Source: CAG-488 sp051881315 (GTDB lineage Bacteria > Bacillota > Clostridia > Oscillospirales > Acutalibacteraceae). Taken from it: a stretch of DNA of 64,000 nt. The position numbers and the translations under genes are program-made. The stretch spans positions 1 through 64,000 of the forward strand of contig JBJEPQ010000036.1 of NCBI GenBank assembly GCA_051881315.1, given 5' to 3'. Below the pieces are notes generated by a model. The model worked only from the letters and a program-made list of their open reading frames with translations. It ran no database searches and was not told the DNA's origin. Every line of letters begins with the position of its first letter. The first letter of the stretch is position 1. This document shows positions 7,741 through 16,904 of the stretch, piece by piece.

Positions 7741-10040
7741 TGAAAATCAACATCCTTTTTACCGTCGAGTGAAACAAACTGTGACTTTCCGTTGTAAACT
7801 ATTTCATAGTCGCCCTTACCGTCAAGGACGAGCTTTTTAAGTTTTCCGTCTGCCCAGTCGATATCGACCTTAACTCCGCCCTTTGCGGTCAGGCCGTGGA
7901 TATGACCGTCAGACCACTGATCGGGCAGGGCAGGGAGAACAAGAATACGGTTGCCGAAGCTCTGCATCAAAGCCTGTGCAATACCTGCCGTTGCGCCGAA
8001 GTTTCCGTCAATCTGGAAAGGCGGATGAGCGTCAAACATATTCGGGAAGGTGCCGCCTCTGCCCGGCTTGTATTTCGGCGGAATATATCGAAGCTGATTG
8101 TTTATGAGCTTGATGACCTTGTCCTTGTCACGAAGTCTTGCCCAGAAATTGATCTTCCAGCCGAGGCTCCAGCCTGTTCCGCCGTCACCCCTGTTTTCAA
8201 GCGTGTTTCTCGCATATGAGGCAAGCTCGGGAGTTCGGTCAACGTCGATTATATTTGCAGGGTGAAGCGCATAAAGGTGGGAAACATGGCGGTGATGCTT
8301 GTCAAAGCCTTTTTCGTCGTAGTACCACTCCATAAGTCCGCCGTCCTTGCCCTGCTTGAACGGAAGAAGTCGGGGCAGAGCTTCTCCGATCTCCTTGCCG
8401 AGTTCGGTCTCCTTGCCGAGAATACCGTAAACAGACTGAAGATTGAGGAAAAGATCCGTCACGATCTCCATTGTCATATATGTTGTCTTGCTGACAGAGG
8501 TCATTTTGCCGCCGACAAAGTATTCGTTTTCGGGGGAGGTGGAGGGGCAGAAAATAAGATTTCCGTTGCCGTCGTCGATGAGCATATCAAGGCAGAAACG
8601 TGCGTTTTCCTCCATTATCGGCAACGCAGTCTCCCTGAGAAAATCGGTGTCGAGAGTGTATTCGTAGTATTCATAGAGGTGACGGGTGAACCATGCGCCT
8701 GCAAGCGACCAGAACGACCAGACGGGATTGCCCTTTGACGGTGTTGTTATTCTCCACAGGTCAACATTGTGGTGACAGCAGGTGCCTTTCATACCGTAGT
8801 ATTTTTCTGCTGTCTCTCTGCCCGATACGGTGATTTCCTTGATGAAGCTGATAAGAGGTTCATACATTTCGGGCATCGAGCACATCAATGTCGGCCAGTA
8901 GTTCATCTCGGTGTTGATATTTACCGTGTAATTTGATCGCCAGGGAGAACACATTGTAAATGTCCAGATGCCCTGCAAGGTCATCGCTTGAGATCCCTCA
9001 CGGGAGGCGGAAATCGTCAGATAACGTCCGAAGTTGAAAAGCAGGCAGTAGAGGTTGTTGTCGTTTTTCTTGCTGTGAAGAAAATCGTGAATACGGCGGT
9101 CTGTCGGAACATTGTCCTTTTTGCTTTCGCCGAGGGATATTGAAACCCTGTTGAAATAGCCGCTGAAATCTTTGGTGTGATCCTCCTTGAGCTTGCCGAA
9201 GCCTTTTTCACGGGCGGCGGCAAGACGCTCTGAACAGATGTTTTTGTAATCCTTTTGAGATTTGCTTGTCGGCTTGTCCCAGCTTTCAAAATTGCTCTCT
9301 GCCGTGAGATAAATCACCGCATAGCCGGCTTCACTTATATGAATATGATTTTTGTTATTTTTTACTTTTCCGTCAGTCTCAACCGTGAAAGCACAGCGGA
9401 AGCTCACTCCCTGACTCTCGCCGTCCTCATAGGTGCATACGGGTTTGTTCTTCACTTGTTCAATATGGGTAGGGCAGATGCCGTCAAGAATGTATGTTCC
9501 GTTTTCAACGCTGACCTCGTGGCGAAGCTCGCAGTTTATCATCGCCTTGAAATCAAGCTTGTTCTTGCCGTTTGCGGTCAATTTGTAAACAAGAACCTTG
9601 TCGGGATGGCTGATGAAGCACTCACGGTCATATACTGTGTCACTTGCCGTGTAATGAACGGTTGCCGTGGCATTTTCAATGTCGAGATCACGTTTGTATT
9701 CCCTCGGACACATATGCTTCATCGAGGTAAGTGTAAGCTTGCCGAGCTGTAAATACCATTCGCAGTCGTCGCCCGTAAGGTTATCCGCTATGTAATTGCG
9801 TGCCTCAACCTTTTTATCCTCAAGAATAAGGCGGCGGGCTTCTTGGAAATGCTCCAACTTGTTTTCAACCTTATATCCGTGTGAACAGCCCGACCAAAGC
9901 GTGTCGAGGTTGAGCCCGACGGTTTCCGTGTCAACTCCGCCGAAAACCATTGCGCCGAGACTTCCGTTGCCCAGCGGCACAGCCTCAACCCATTCCTTTG
10001 CAGGGTGCTTGTACCATAAATATTGAGAACCTTTTTTCAA
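7737..10040 (-). CDS. GH95-family alpha-L-fucosidase-type glycoside hydrolase
   Basis: About 767 residues. The N-terminus contains the hallmark PLGNGSLGAMVFGG, and the barrel contains NINTEMNYW, whose Asn pair corresponds to the catalytic-water-positioning Asn residues in characterised 1,2-alpha-L-fucosidases; HHRHVSHLYALHP and the late DGNFGATAGI block also fit GH95. The family includes alpha-1,2-L-fucosidases and some alpha-L-galactosidases, so exact substrate is open. The start is TTG at 10040: GGGAGG lies eight bases before it, while the TTG at 10061 lies upstream of that site. No signal peptide. First gene of a two-gene unit with the HAD phosphatase. Confidence 0.88.
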   Translation of the reverse strand: MKKGSQYLWYKHPAKEWVEAVPLGNGSLGAMVFGGVDTETVGLNLDTLWSGCSHGYKVENKLEHFQEARRLILEDKKVEARNYIADNLTGDDCEWYLQLGKLTLTSMKHMCPREYKRDLDIENATATVHYTASDTVYDRECFISHPDKVLVYKLTANGKNKLDFKAMINCELRHEVSVENGTYILDGICPTHIEQVKNKPVCTYEDGESQGVSFRCAFTVETDGKVKNNKNHIHISEAGYAVIYLTAESNFESWDKPTSKSQKDYKNICSERLAAAREKGFGKLKEDHTKDFSGYFNRVSISLGESKKDNVPTDRRIHDFLHSKKNDNNLYCLLFNFGRYLTISASREGSQAMTLQGIWTFTMCSPWRSNYTVNINTEMNYWPTLMCSMPEMYEPLISFIKEITVSGRETAEKYYGMKGTCCHHNVDLWRITTPSKGNPVWSFWSLAGAWFTRHLYEYYEYTLDTDFLRETALPIMEENARFCLDMLIDDGNGNLIFCPSTSPENEYFVGGKMTSVSKTTYMTMEIVTDLFLNLQSVYGILGKETELGKEIGEALPRLLPFKQGKDGGLMEWYYDEKGFDKHHRHVSHLYALHPANIIDVDRTPELASYARNTLENRGDGGTGWSLGWKINFWARLRDKDKVIKLINNQLRYIPPKYKPGRGGTFPNMFDAHPPFQIDGNFGATAGIAQALMQSFGNRILVLPALPDQWSDGHIHGLTAKGGVKVDIDWADGKLKKLVLDGKGDYEIVYNGKSQFVSLDGKKDVDFQ

Positions 10041-10071
10041 GGATAAAACCTCCCATAACAAATATATGAAA

Positions 10072-10101
10072 AGTATACAGTATTCTTTATATTAAAGTCA
10101 A
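10072..10101 (-). promoter_or_regulatory. promoter for the fucosidase-HAD operon
   Basis: Minus strand TTGACT (10101-10096), 18-base spacer, TATACT (10077-10072), about 31 bases before the TTG start. Confidence 0.65.
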
Positions 10102-10177
10102 TCAATTAACTTGCTTTTTTAAAAGTTTTATTATAAAATAACTGTAAACGGATTTTAATAAATGTTTGGAGAATATA

Positions 10178-11413
10178 ATGTCGGAAAGAATTTTAATTAT
10201 CGGCGCAGGAGCCGCAGGACTTATGGCGGCAGGCACAGTGTCGGGCAGGGGCAAGGACGCAGTCATTCTTGAACGCAACGACAGACCTGCTAAAAAGGTT
10301 GCCATTACGGGCAAGGGACGCTGTAACGTCACGAATAACTGCAAGGAGCTTTCGGAGCTTATTGCAAACGTTCCCGTCAACGGCAGGTTTCTTTACAGCG
10401 CATTTTCAAATTTTATGCCCTCCGATACGATAGAACTTTTTGAGGATATGGGCGTGCCGCTGAAATGCGAGAGGGGAAACAGAGTTTTTCCATGCTCGGA
10501 CAAGGCCAAGGATATCGTAGACGCTCTCGTTCACTACGGAACGGACGACGGAGCGCAGATCATTCACGGCAGGGCAAAGGAACTGATTATCGAAAACGGC
10601 GTACTTAAAGGCGTCCGCACCTTTGACGGAGAGGAGCTTGCCGCCGATAAAATAATAATTGCAACGGGCGGAAAATCCTATCCGCTGACAGGCTCAACGG
10701 GAGACGGCTACGAGCTTGCAAGGCAGGCAGGTCATACGATAATTGAGCCGAAGCCGTCGCTTGTTCCGCTCAACGCTCACGAGGGCTTTTGCACCGAGCT
10801 TATGGGACTTTCGCTGAGAAATGTTGAAATGAAGGTCACAGACACCAAGAAAAAGAATAAGGTCATATATGAAGATTTCGGTGAGATGCTTTTCACTCAT
10901 TTCGGAATTTCGGGACCGATGGTGCTTTCCGCAAGCTCAAGGATCAGGGATATGGAGCCGGGCAGATATGTCGTTTCGATTGACTTAAAGCCTGCGCTTT
11001 CCGAGGAACAGCTCGATCAGCGTATTCTCAGGGATTTTTCGGAGAATACTAATAAGGACTTCATCAATTCGCTCGGTGCGCTTTTGCCGAGGAAGCTGAT
11101 ACCCGTTGTCGTAAAGCTCAGCGGAATAAAGGCGAACGAAAAGGTCAATCAGATCACCAAGGAACAGAGGCGTTCTCTCGTTACGCTTCTTAAAAATTTC
11201 AAGGTCACGGTAAAAGGCTTCCGTCCGATAGATGAGGCGATAATAACTTCGGGCGGAGTAAAGGTCTCGGAGATCAATCCCAAGACAATGGAGTCGAAAA
11301 TTCTTCCCGGTCTTTATTTTGCCGGAGAAGTAATTGATGTTGACGCCTACACGGGCGGATTTAACTTGCAAATAGCGTTTTCGACCGGACGGCTTGCCGG
11401 CGAGAATATATAA
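10178..11413 (+). CDS. FAD-dependent oxidoreductase, HI0933/BaiN (YhiN) family
   Basis: 411-residue flavoprotein. The N-terminus has the Rossmann GAGAAGLMA dinucleotide motif, followed by KKVAITGKGRCNVTN, the family signature, and the C-terminal YFAGEVIDVDAYTGGFNLQ FAD-contact region. Members reduce or oxidise varied substrates (BaiN acts in bile acid dehydroxylation in one gut clostridium), but most are uncharacterised, so no substrate is given. ATG at 10178 is chosen because GGAG lies six bases upstream; a TTG four codons earlier includes that site. First gene of a cotranscribed set: cmk starts 12 bases after its stop. Confidence 0.85.
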   Translation: MSERILIIGAGAAGLMAAGTVSGRGKDAVILERNDRPAKKVAITGKGRCNVTNNCKELSELIANVPVNGRFLYSAFSNFMPSDTIELFEDMGVPLKCERGNRVFPCSDKAKDIVDALVHYGTDDGAQIIHGRAKELIIENGVLKGVRTFDGEELAADKIIIATGGKSYPLTGSTGDGYELARQAGHTIIEPKPSLVPLNAHEGFCTELMGLSLRNVEMKVTDTKKKNKVIYEDFGEMLFTHFGISGPMVLSASSRIRDMEPGRYVVSIDLKPALSEEQLDQRILRDFSENTNKDFINSLGALLPRKLIPVVVKLSGIKANEKVNQITKEQRRSLVTLLKNFKVTVKGFRPIDEAIITSGGVKVSEINPKTMESKILPGLYFAGEVIDVDAYTGGFNLQIAFSTGRLAGENI

Positions 11414-11425
11414 CGGAGGTATATT

Positions 11426-12097
11426 ATGGCGATAAATATTGCAATTGACGGACCTGCGGGAGCAGGAAAGAGCAGCACGGCAAAGCTTGCCGCAAAAGCT
11501 CTCGGATATATTTATGTTGATACCGGTGCGCTCTACAGAACGGTCGGACTGTATTCGATCAGAAAGGGCATTGACACCAAGGATGCGGAAAAGGTTATAG
11601 CGACCTTGCCCGACATCAGGGTGGAATTGAAATTTGTTGACGGCTCTCAGCACGTTTTCCTCAACGGGGAGGACGTTTCCGAGGCTATCAGAACGCCCGA
11701 GGCTTCAATGGGAGCTTCAAACGTTTCCGCTATTCCCAAGGTAAGAGAGTTCCTCTTTGATCTTCAGCGAAGCATTGCCGCAGAGAACGACTGCATAATG
11801 GACGGCAGAGATATCGGAACTGTCGTTCTGCCGAATGCCGATGTGAAGATCTTCCTTACGGCATCTCCTGAGGAGAGAGCTAAAAGAAGATACAAGGAAA
11901 TGATCGAAAAAGGTCAGGATGCGGATTATGATGATATCCTTGCCGATATCAACAAGCGTGATTATCAGGACAGCCACAGGGAAATTGCTCCGCTTAAACA
12001 GGCAGAGGACGCTGTTTTATTCGACAACGGCGGCTACAACCTTGAAAGCGGAGCCGAGGAGCTTCTCAGAATAATCAAGGAGCAATTAAATAAATAA
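11426..12097 (+). CDS. cmk: cytidylate kinase
   Basis: 223 residues; phosphorylates CMP and dCMP with ATP. Walker A is GPAGAGKSS at residues 9-17, followed by YVDTGALYR (substrate-binding), the GRDIGTVV block and the RAKRRY lid arginines. Length and order match bacterial Cmk. The upstream sequence AACGGAGG gives a good ribosome binding site. The cmk-plsC-ispH/S1 order that follows is known in Clostridia. Confidence 0.96.
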   Translation: MAINIAIDGPAGAGKSSTAKLAAKALGYIYVDTGALYRTVGLYSIRKGIDTKDAEKVIATLPDIRVELKFVDGSQHVFLNGEDVSEAIRTPEASMGASNVSAIPKVREFLFDLQRSIAAENDCIMDGRDIGTVVLPNADVKIFLTASPEERAKRRYKEMIEKGQDADYDDILADINKRDYQDSHREIAPLKQAEDAVLFDNGGYNLESGAEELLRIIKEQLNK

Positions 12098-12143
12098 TAG
12101 CTAAATCGCTCATTATATTTTCAGTAAGGAAAGGTTACGGAAA

Positions 12144-12788
12144 ATGTCATACAATTACAAGTACGGATCTGACAAGAGCCACTTCCTTTATAAAATAATT
12201 CGTCCTCTTGCAAAGGCTGTTATCACCGCAAAATACAAGGTCACATATATCGGAGCGGAGAATGTGCCGACGGACAGGGGAATCATTCTCGCATCCAATC
12301 ACATTACCGCTCTTGATCCTGTGATTATCGGCGTCGGCTGCAAAGCAAAGTTTCATTTTATTGCCAAGAAGGAGCTTTTTGAAAAGAGTATAGTCGGATG
12401 GTTTCTGACGAATTTGAACGCTTTTCCGGTTGACAGGAGCAAGTTCGATTTCAAGTCGATGGATTATGCCGTCAAGGTCGTAGAGGACGGTGACGCCCTC
12501 GTCATCTTCCCGGAGGGAACACGCTCGCCGGATTTTGAGCCTCACGATGCAAAGGGCGGAGTTTGCTATGTTGCAAAGAAATGCAAATGCGATGTCGTTC
12601 CCGTTTCTATCTATACGTCCGATCGGGCGAAGTCGGGCACACGCCTGACAGTTCGCTACGGTAAGCCGATAAAATATGAGGATTTGAATTTCCACGAGGA
12701 TGTTGAAAAAATGAAGGATCTCCGCTACGGATCAAAGCTGATTATGGACAACATCAAGGAACTGTGGAGGTTAGGGCATGGAGATTAA
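12144..12788 (+). CDS. plsC: 1-acyl-sn-glycerol-3-phosphate acyltransferase
   Basis: 214-residue acyltransferase that converts lysophosphatidic acid to phosphatidic acid at the membrane. The catalytic box NHITALDP (H-x4-D) is at about residues 52-59 and the glycerol phosphate-binding box FPEGTRS at about 127-133. Its 3' end overlaps ispH-S1 by 11 bases, implying coupled translation. Confidence 0.92.
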   Translation: MSYNYKYGSDKSHFLYKIIRPLAKAVITAKYKVTYIGAENVPTDRGIILASNHITALDPVIIGVGCKAKFHFIAKKELFEKSIVGWFLTNLNAFPVDRSKFDFKSMDYAVKVVEDGDALVIFPEGTRSPDFEPHDAKGGVCYVAKKCKCDVVPVSIYTSDRAKSGTRLTVRYGKPIKYEDLNFHEDVEKMKDLRYGSKLIMDNIKELWRLGHGD

Positions 12789-14838
12789 GCTTGCAAAAAC
12801 GGCAGGTTTCTGCTTCGGCGTTAACCGTGCTGTTGACAGACTTTACGAAATTGTCAAAAGCGGCGAAAAGGTGTGTACCCTCGGACCGATAATACATAAT
12901 CCGCAGGTCATCGAGGATCTGAAAAGCAAGGGTGTTGTCATCGCAGATTCAATAGACGATATTCCAAAGGACGCCAAGCTTGTTCTCAGAACTCACGGAG
13001 TTGAGAAATCGGTCATCGACAAGTTGAAAGAAAAAGGCTGCGAATACTGGGACGCCGCCTGCCCGTTCGTGAAGAAAATTCACAAGATCGTTACGGACAA
13101 TTCGGACGAGGACACGGTCGTCCTGATCGCAGGTGACGAAAACCACCCGGAGGTGCAGGGCATAAGAAGCTACTGCAAGGGCGAGGTTGTGGTATTCAAA
13201 AACCTTGAAGAACTCGAAAAAGCTCAAATAAATTGTGAAAAAAGAATAATAGTTGTCGCACAAACTACATTTAATACTGTAGAATGGGAAAAATGTTTAA
13301 AAAAATTAAAAAAAGACTATACAAAAGCTTTAATTTTTGATACAATATGTAATGCTACTAACGAGCGGCAGGATGAAGCTATTAAATTAGCCGAAGAATG
13401 TGACGCTATGATTATAGTAGGAGGACGGCAAAGTTCCAACACAGAGAAGTTGAAGGCTGTGTGTGAAAACTGCTGTCCGACCTATCTCATCGAAACAGCG
13501 GACGAGCTGAAGAACATCAGCTTTGAAGGCTGCCGAAAGGTAGGTGTAACCGCAGGGGCATCAACTCCGGCGGCAATCATAAAGGAGGTACTTTCAACAA
13601 TGTCAGAAAATGTAAACGCAAACCCGATTGAAAACGCAGAGGAGGTGGCAAATACTTCCGCTGAAGATCTTGATTTTATGGAGGCGCTCGAAGAGTCTCT
13701 TAACAATATGAGCACCGAGCAGAAGGTAGTCGGTGTTGTCACAGGTATATCACCGAGTGAGATCCAGGTCGATATCGGCAGAAAGCAGACAGGTTATGTT
13801 CCTGCCGACGAGTACAGCGCAGATCCTACTGCAGATCCGATGAAGGAACTGAAGATCGGCGACGAGATCAAGCTCATCATTATGAAGACGAACGATCAGG
13901 AAGGCACGGTTATGCTTTCCAAGAAGAGATACGACGCTCAGGGCGCTTGGGATAAGATCGAAGCTGCCAAGGAGAACGACGAGGTCGTTTCAGGTACGGT
14001 AACAGATGTTGTTAAGGGCGGCGTTATCGTTGTTGTAAACGGCGTAAGAGTATTTGTTCCCGCATCTCTTGCAACCGCATCAAGAGGAGATTCTCTTGAC
14101 GAGCTTCTCAAGACAAAGGTTGACCTCAAGATCATCGAGGTTAAGTCCGAGAGAGGCCGCAAGAAGGCTATCGGCTCAATCAAGGCTGTTATCAGAGAGG
14201 CTCGCAAGGCCGCTGAGGAAGCTTTCTGGGCACAGGCAGAGGAGGGACAGGTTTATCACGGTGTGGTCAAGTCTCTCACAAACTACGGCGCATTCGTTGA
14301 TATCGGCGGCGTAGACGGAATGGTACATATCTCCGAGATGTCTTGGAAGAGAATCAAGCATCCGTCAGAGGTTCTTGCCGTTGGTCAGGAGATCGAGGTT
14401 TATATCAAGAGCCTTGACAAGGAGAACAAGAAGATTTCTCTCGGCTACAAGAAGGCAGAGGACAACCCCTGGGAGATCCTTCGCCGTGACTATCCCGTTG
14501 ATACGGTTATTGATTCCGAGATCGTAGGTCTTACAACTTTCGGTGCATTTGCAACGGTTATCCCCGGAATTGACGGACTTATCCACATTTCTCAGATTGC
14601 AGATCAGCGTATCGGCAAGCCTGCCGATGTTCTCAAGATCGGCGAGAAGGTTAAGTGCAAGATCACTAACATCGACTTTGAAAAGAGCCGTGTAAGCCTT
14701 TCTATTCGCGCACTTCTTCCAAAGGCTGAGGACGCTGAAGAAGCTCCGGCTGAGGAAGCTGTTGAAGAAGCTCCGGCGGTTGAAGAAGCTCCCGTTGAGG
14801 AAGCTCCGGCAGCAGAAGAAGCTCCCGTTGAGGAATAA
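12778..14838 (+). CDS. ispH: IspH-ribosomal protein S1 fusion
   Basis: 686-residue two-part protein. Residues 1-274 are 4-hydroxy-3-methylbut-2-enyl diphosphate reductase, the last step of the MEP isoprenoid pathway; the three iron-sulfur cysteines are visible at C12 (FCFGVNR), C95 (DAACPF) and C191 (TICNAT). An acidic linker follows, then four S1 RNA-binding domains at about 315-385, 400-470, 485-555 and 570-640, and an Ala/Glu/Pro tail. This fusion is common in Clostridia. Two oddities: bases of about 13228-13430 (residues 150-217) are far more AT-rich than the rest, and a near-perfect ribosome binding site precedes an in-frame ATG at 13600, exactly at the domain junction. A terminator follows. 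Confidence 0.95.
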   Translation: MEIKLAKTAGFCFGVNRAVDRLYEIVKSGEKVCTLGPIIHNPQVIEDLKSKGVVIADSIDDIPKDAKLVLRTHGVEKSVIDKLKEKGCEYWDAACPFVKKIHKIVTDNSDEDTVVLIAGDENHPEVQGIRSYCKGEVVVFKNLEELEKAQINCEKRIIVVAQTTFNTVEWEKCLKKLKKDYTKALIFDTICNATNERQDEAIKLAEECDAMIIVGGRQSSNTEKLKAVCENCCPTYLIETADELKNISFEGCRKVGVTAGASTPAAIIKEVLSTMSENVNANPIENAEEVANTSAEDLDFMEALEESLNNMSTEQKVVGVVTGISPSEIQVDIGRKQTGYVPADEYSADPTADPMKELKIGDEIKLIIMKTNDQEGTVMLSKKRYDAQGAWDKIEAAKENDEVVSGTVTDVVKGGVIVVVNGVRVFVPASLATASRGDSLDELLKTKVDLKIIEVKSERGRKKAIGSIKAVIREARKAAEEAFWAQAEEGQVYHGVVKSLTNYGAFVDIGGVDGMVHISEMSWKRIKHPSEVLAVGQEIEVYIKSLDKENKKISLGYKKAEDNPWEILRRDYPVDTVIDSEIVGLTTFGAFATVIPGIDGLIHISQIADQRIGKPADVLKIGEKVKCKITNIDFEKSRVSLSIRALLPKAEDAEEAPAEEAVEEAPAVEEAPVEEAPAAEEAPVEE
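13581..13602 (+). promoter_or_regulatory. internal Shine-Dalgarno and ATG at the IspH/S1 junction
   Basis: AAAGGAGGT at 13581-13589 is followed by an in-frame ATG at 13600-13602 (codon 275). Initiation here would give a stand-alone four-domain S1 protein of 412 residues. Confidence 0.45.
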
Positions 14839-14856
14839 TTTAATATTTGTGTCTTT

Positions 14857-14893
14857 CACCCCGAAAAGCATGAGCGCCTTTCGGGGTGTTTTT
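14857..14893 (+). terminator. intrinsic terminator after ispH-S1
   Basis: CACCCCGAAA (14857-14866) pairs with TTTCGGGGTG (14879-14888), followed by TTTTT. Confidence 0.9.
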
Positions 14894-14938
14894 CCGATAT
14901 AGAGAATTGAAAAAACGAACCGGAAAAGAGATGAGAAT

Positions 14939-15442
14939 ATGGAAAAGAAACCCGTTCACGTTGAACATCCGTTCCCTCCCGTGTGGGATAGGAACAGCGA
15001 AACGCTGATACTCGGCAGCTTCCCGTCTGTCAAAAGCCGTGAGGAGATGTTCTTCTACGGTCATCCGAGGAACAGATTCTGGACGGTGCTTTCCGCCGTT
15101 CTCGGCGTTGAAACTCCCGTAAGCATTGAAGAAAAAAGAGCGATGCTTCTTGAAAATCATATTGCGCTTTGGGACGTTATCGCTTCGTGCGATATTTACG
15201 GCTCGGCGGACAGCTCGATAAAGAACGCCGTGCCGAACGATATCGGCTTGATCGTCGCCGACAGCCGTATCAAAAAGATATTTACCAACGGTGCTGCGGC
15301 AGACAGGCTTTACCGAAAATATATTTTTCCCGTGACGGGAATTGAGGCTGTGCGACTGCCCTCTACAAGCCCTGCCAACGCCGCAAAAAGCCTTGACGCT
15401 CTGATTGAGGAATGGTCGGTTATCAATGTAAATAACGGTTGA
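14939..15442 (+). CDS. DNA-deoxyinosine (hypoxanthine) glycosylase, uracil-DNA glycosylase superfamily
   Basis: 167-residue base-excision repair enzyme. Seen: LILGSFPSVKSRE near residues 24-36 (Mug/HDG-type motif 1), YGHPRNRFW (substrate pocket), ALWDVIASCDIYGSADSSIKN typical of the deoxyinosine glycosylase group, TNGAAA and LPSTSPANA (motif 2). Expected to remove hypoxanthine from deaminated adenine in DNA. ATG at 14939 follows AAAAGAGATG. It sits between two terminator/promoter signals and appears monocistronic. Confidence 0.85.
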   Translation: MEKKPVHVEHPFPPVWDRNSETLILGSFPSVKSREEMFFYGHPRNRFWTVLSAVLGVETPVSIEEKRAMLLENHIALWDVIASCDIYGSADSSIKNAVPNDIGLIVADSRIKKIFTNGAAADRLYRKYIFPVTGIEAVRLPSTSPANAAKSLDALIEEWSVINVNNG

Positions 15443-15468
15443 CAGTATGCGGAGTAATGTGATAAAAT
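15439..15468 (+). promoter_or_regulatory. promoter for the PHP phosphatase gene
   Basis: TTGACA (15439-15444), 18-base spacer, TAAAAT (15463-15468). It overlaps the stop of the glycosylase gene. Confidence 0.65.
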
Positions 15469-15524
15469 TTATTGAAATAAATTGGGGCAGTTTGTGACAC
15501 CGACCCGGAACCGAGGCACTTAAA

Positions 15525-16337
15525 ATGGGTTTTAAAAATATTGTTGATATGCACGCTCACACGGAACATTCCTTTGACGGGCATTATTCCGTTGACGAGA
15601 TGATAAAAAGCTCGATCGAAAAGGGCATAAAGATCGTTGCATTTACGGATCACGTTGAGATGGATCTATTCTATAAGAACAAATTTGACAAAACGGCAGA
15701 TCTGGCTTTTCCCGATATTCTCAGGGCAAAGGAGCAGTATAAGGACCGGATAGAGGTCTGCGTCGGCATTGAGATGGGTGAGCCGACCTACGACGTTGCC
15801 GAAAGCGAAAAGCTCATGGCTTCAAAGGACTATGATTTCGTTATCGGCTCGATACATAATCTCAGAAATACTCCCGATTTCTGTGAGCTTGATTATAATA
15901 AGGATAATGTCTATCCCTTGCTTGACGATTATTTCGGGGAGATGAAAGAGCTTGCCGCATGGGCAAAATTCGACACCTTTGCCCATCTTACCTATCCGCT
16001 GAGATACATTGTCGGCGAGCATCACATCGACGTTGATATGACGAGATATCAAAAGGATATCGACGAGATTTTTTCTTTGCTTGCCGAAAAGGACAAGCCT
16101 CTTGAGATCAACACGTCGGGACTTCGTCAGCCCATCGGCAGAACTATGCCGGACGAAAGCCTTGTCCGCCGCTTTAAGGAAATGGGCGGCAAATATATCA
16201 CCGTCGGTTCCGACTCACATTATATTGAGCATATGGGCGCAGGCATTGAGCAGGGTATGCTCATTGCCAAAAACTGCGGATTTGACAGCGTGCTGATTTT
16301 CAGACACAGACAGCCTGTTGAAATTCCGATTGAATAA
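15525..16337 (+). CDS. PHP-domain phosphatase, histidinol-phosphatase (HisJ) type
   Basis: 270-residue metal-dependent phosphoesterase. Motifs: DMHAHTEHSFDG at residues 6-17 (metal His), FTDHVEMD at about 41-48, IGSIHN, the FDTFAHLTYP block and GSDSHY near the C-terminus. These are the PHP metal ligands. The family includes HisK/HisJ, which makes histidinol, but no other his gene is nearby, so assignment of substrate is tentative. Followed 13 bases later by the DUF4364 gene. Confidence 0.8.
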   Translation: MGFKNIVDMHAHTEHSFDGHYSVDEMIKSSIEKGIKIVAFTDHVEMDLFYKNKFDKTADLAFPDILRAKEQYKDRIEVCVGIEMGEPTYDVAESEKLMASKDYDFVIGSIHNLRNTPDFCELDYNKDNVYPLLDDYFGEMKELAAWAKFDTFAHLTYPLRYIVGEHHIDVDMTRYQKDIDEIFSLLAEKDKPLEINTSGLRQPIGRTMPDESLVRRFKEMGGKYITVGSDSHYIEHMGAGIEQGMLIAKNCGFDSVLIFRHRQPVEIPIE

Positions 16338-16350
16338 GGAGGTTCCGCTT

Positions 16351-16890
16351 ATGGAATACGATTCCTTCAGCGAGGGTGTTGAACTCGGCGGACTCAGGAC
16401 AAAAAACGAAATAAAGATTCTTATCGGATATCTTCTGAGCCGGCTTGACACACCGTTGAAAAGGGAACAGCTTGACGAAATAATATGCGGCGAGGAGCTG
16501 GCTAACTATTTTGAAATGAGTCAGGCACTCAGCGAGCTTGCCGACAGCGGTAACGTTAAGATCAAGGATAACGAGCTTTTCATCACCGAGAAGGGCAAGA
16601 AAAATTCGGAAACGCTCGAACACGATATCCCCTTTACCGTCAGAGAGAAAGCATTCAATACAGCGGTGCGGCTTCAGACAAGGCTTCGCCGTGAGCGTGA
16701 GAATAAAATTCAGATCGACAGGGTGGAAAAGGGCTGTAACGTCACCCTTTCAGTTGTCGATGCCGATGATGAGATAATGAGCGTCAAGCTCTTTGTCGCC
16801 GACTACGATCAGGCGCTTGCCGTCAAGGAAAGATTTCTTGAAGATCCTGTTAAAATTTATTCAAATATTGTCGCCTTACTTTTGGCGTAA
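16351..16890 (+). CDS. DUF4364 family protein
   Basis: 179 residues. The N-terminus, starting MEYDSFSEGVELGGLRTKN, and the following winged-helix-like region to about residue 85 match the DUF4364 family of Clostridia, whose role is unknown but which may bind DNA. The C-terminal half is predicted alpha/beta. ATG at 16351 is preceded by AAGGAGG; an upstream ATG at 16318 lies inside the preceding gene and is rejected. Position 14 bases before the ribulokinase gene suggests the same transcript. Confidence 0.8.
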   Translation: MEYDSFSEGVELGGLRTKNEIKILIGYLLSRLDTPLKREQLDEIICGEELANYFEMSQALSELADSGNVKIKDNELFITEKGKKNSETLEHDIPFTVREKAFNTAVRLQTRLRRERENKIQIDRVEKGCNVTLSVVDADDEIMSVKLFVADYDQALAVKERFLEDPVKIYSNIVALLLA

Positions 16891-16904
16891 AACGGAGGTT
16901 TATT

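Noticed and set aside
12147..12695. 182-residue minus-strand open frame
   Set aside because: It is antisense to plsC, which has both acyltransferase boxes and the expected operon position.
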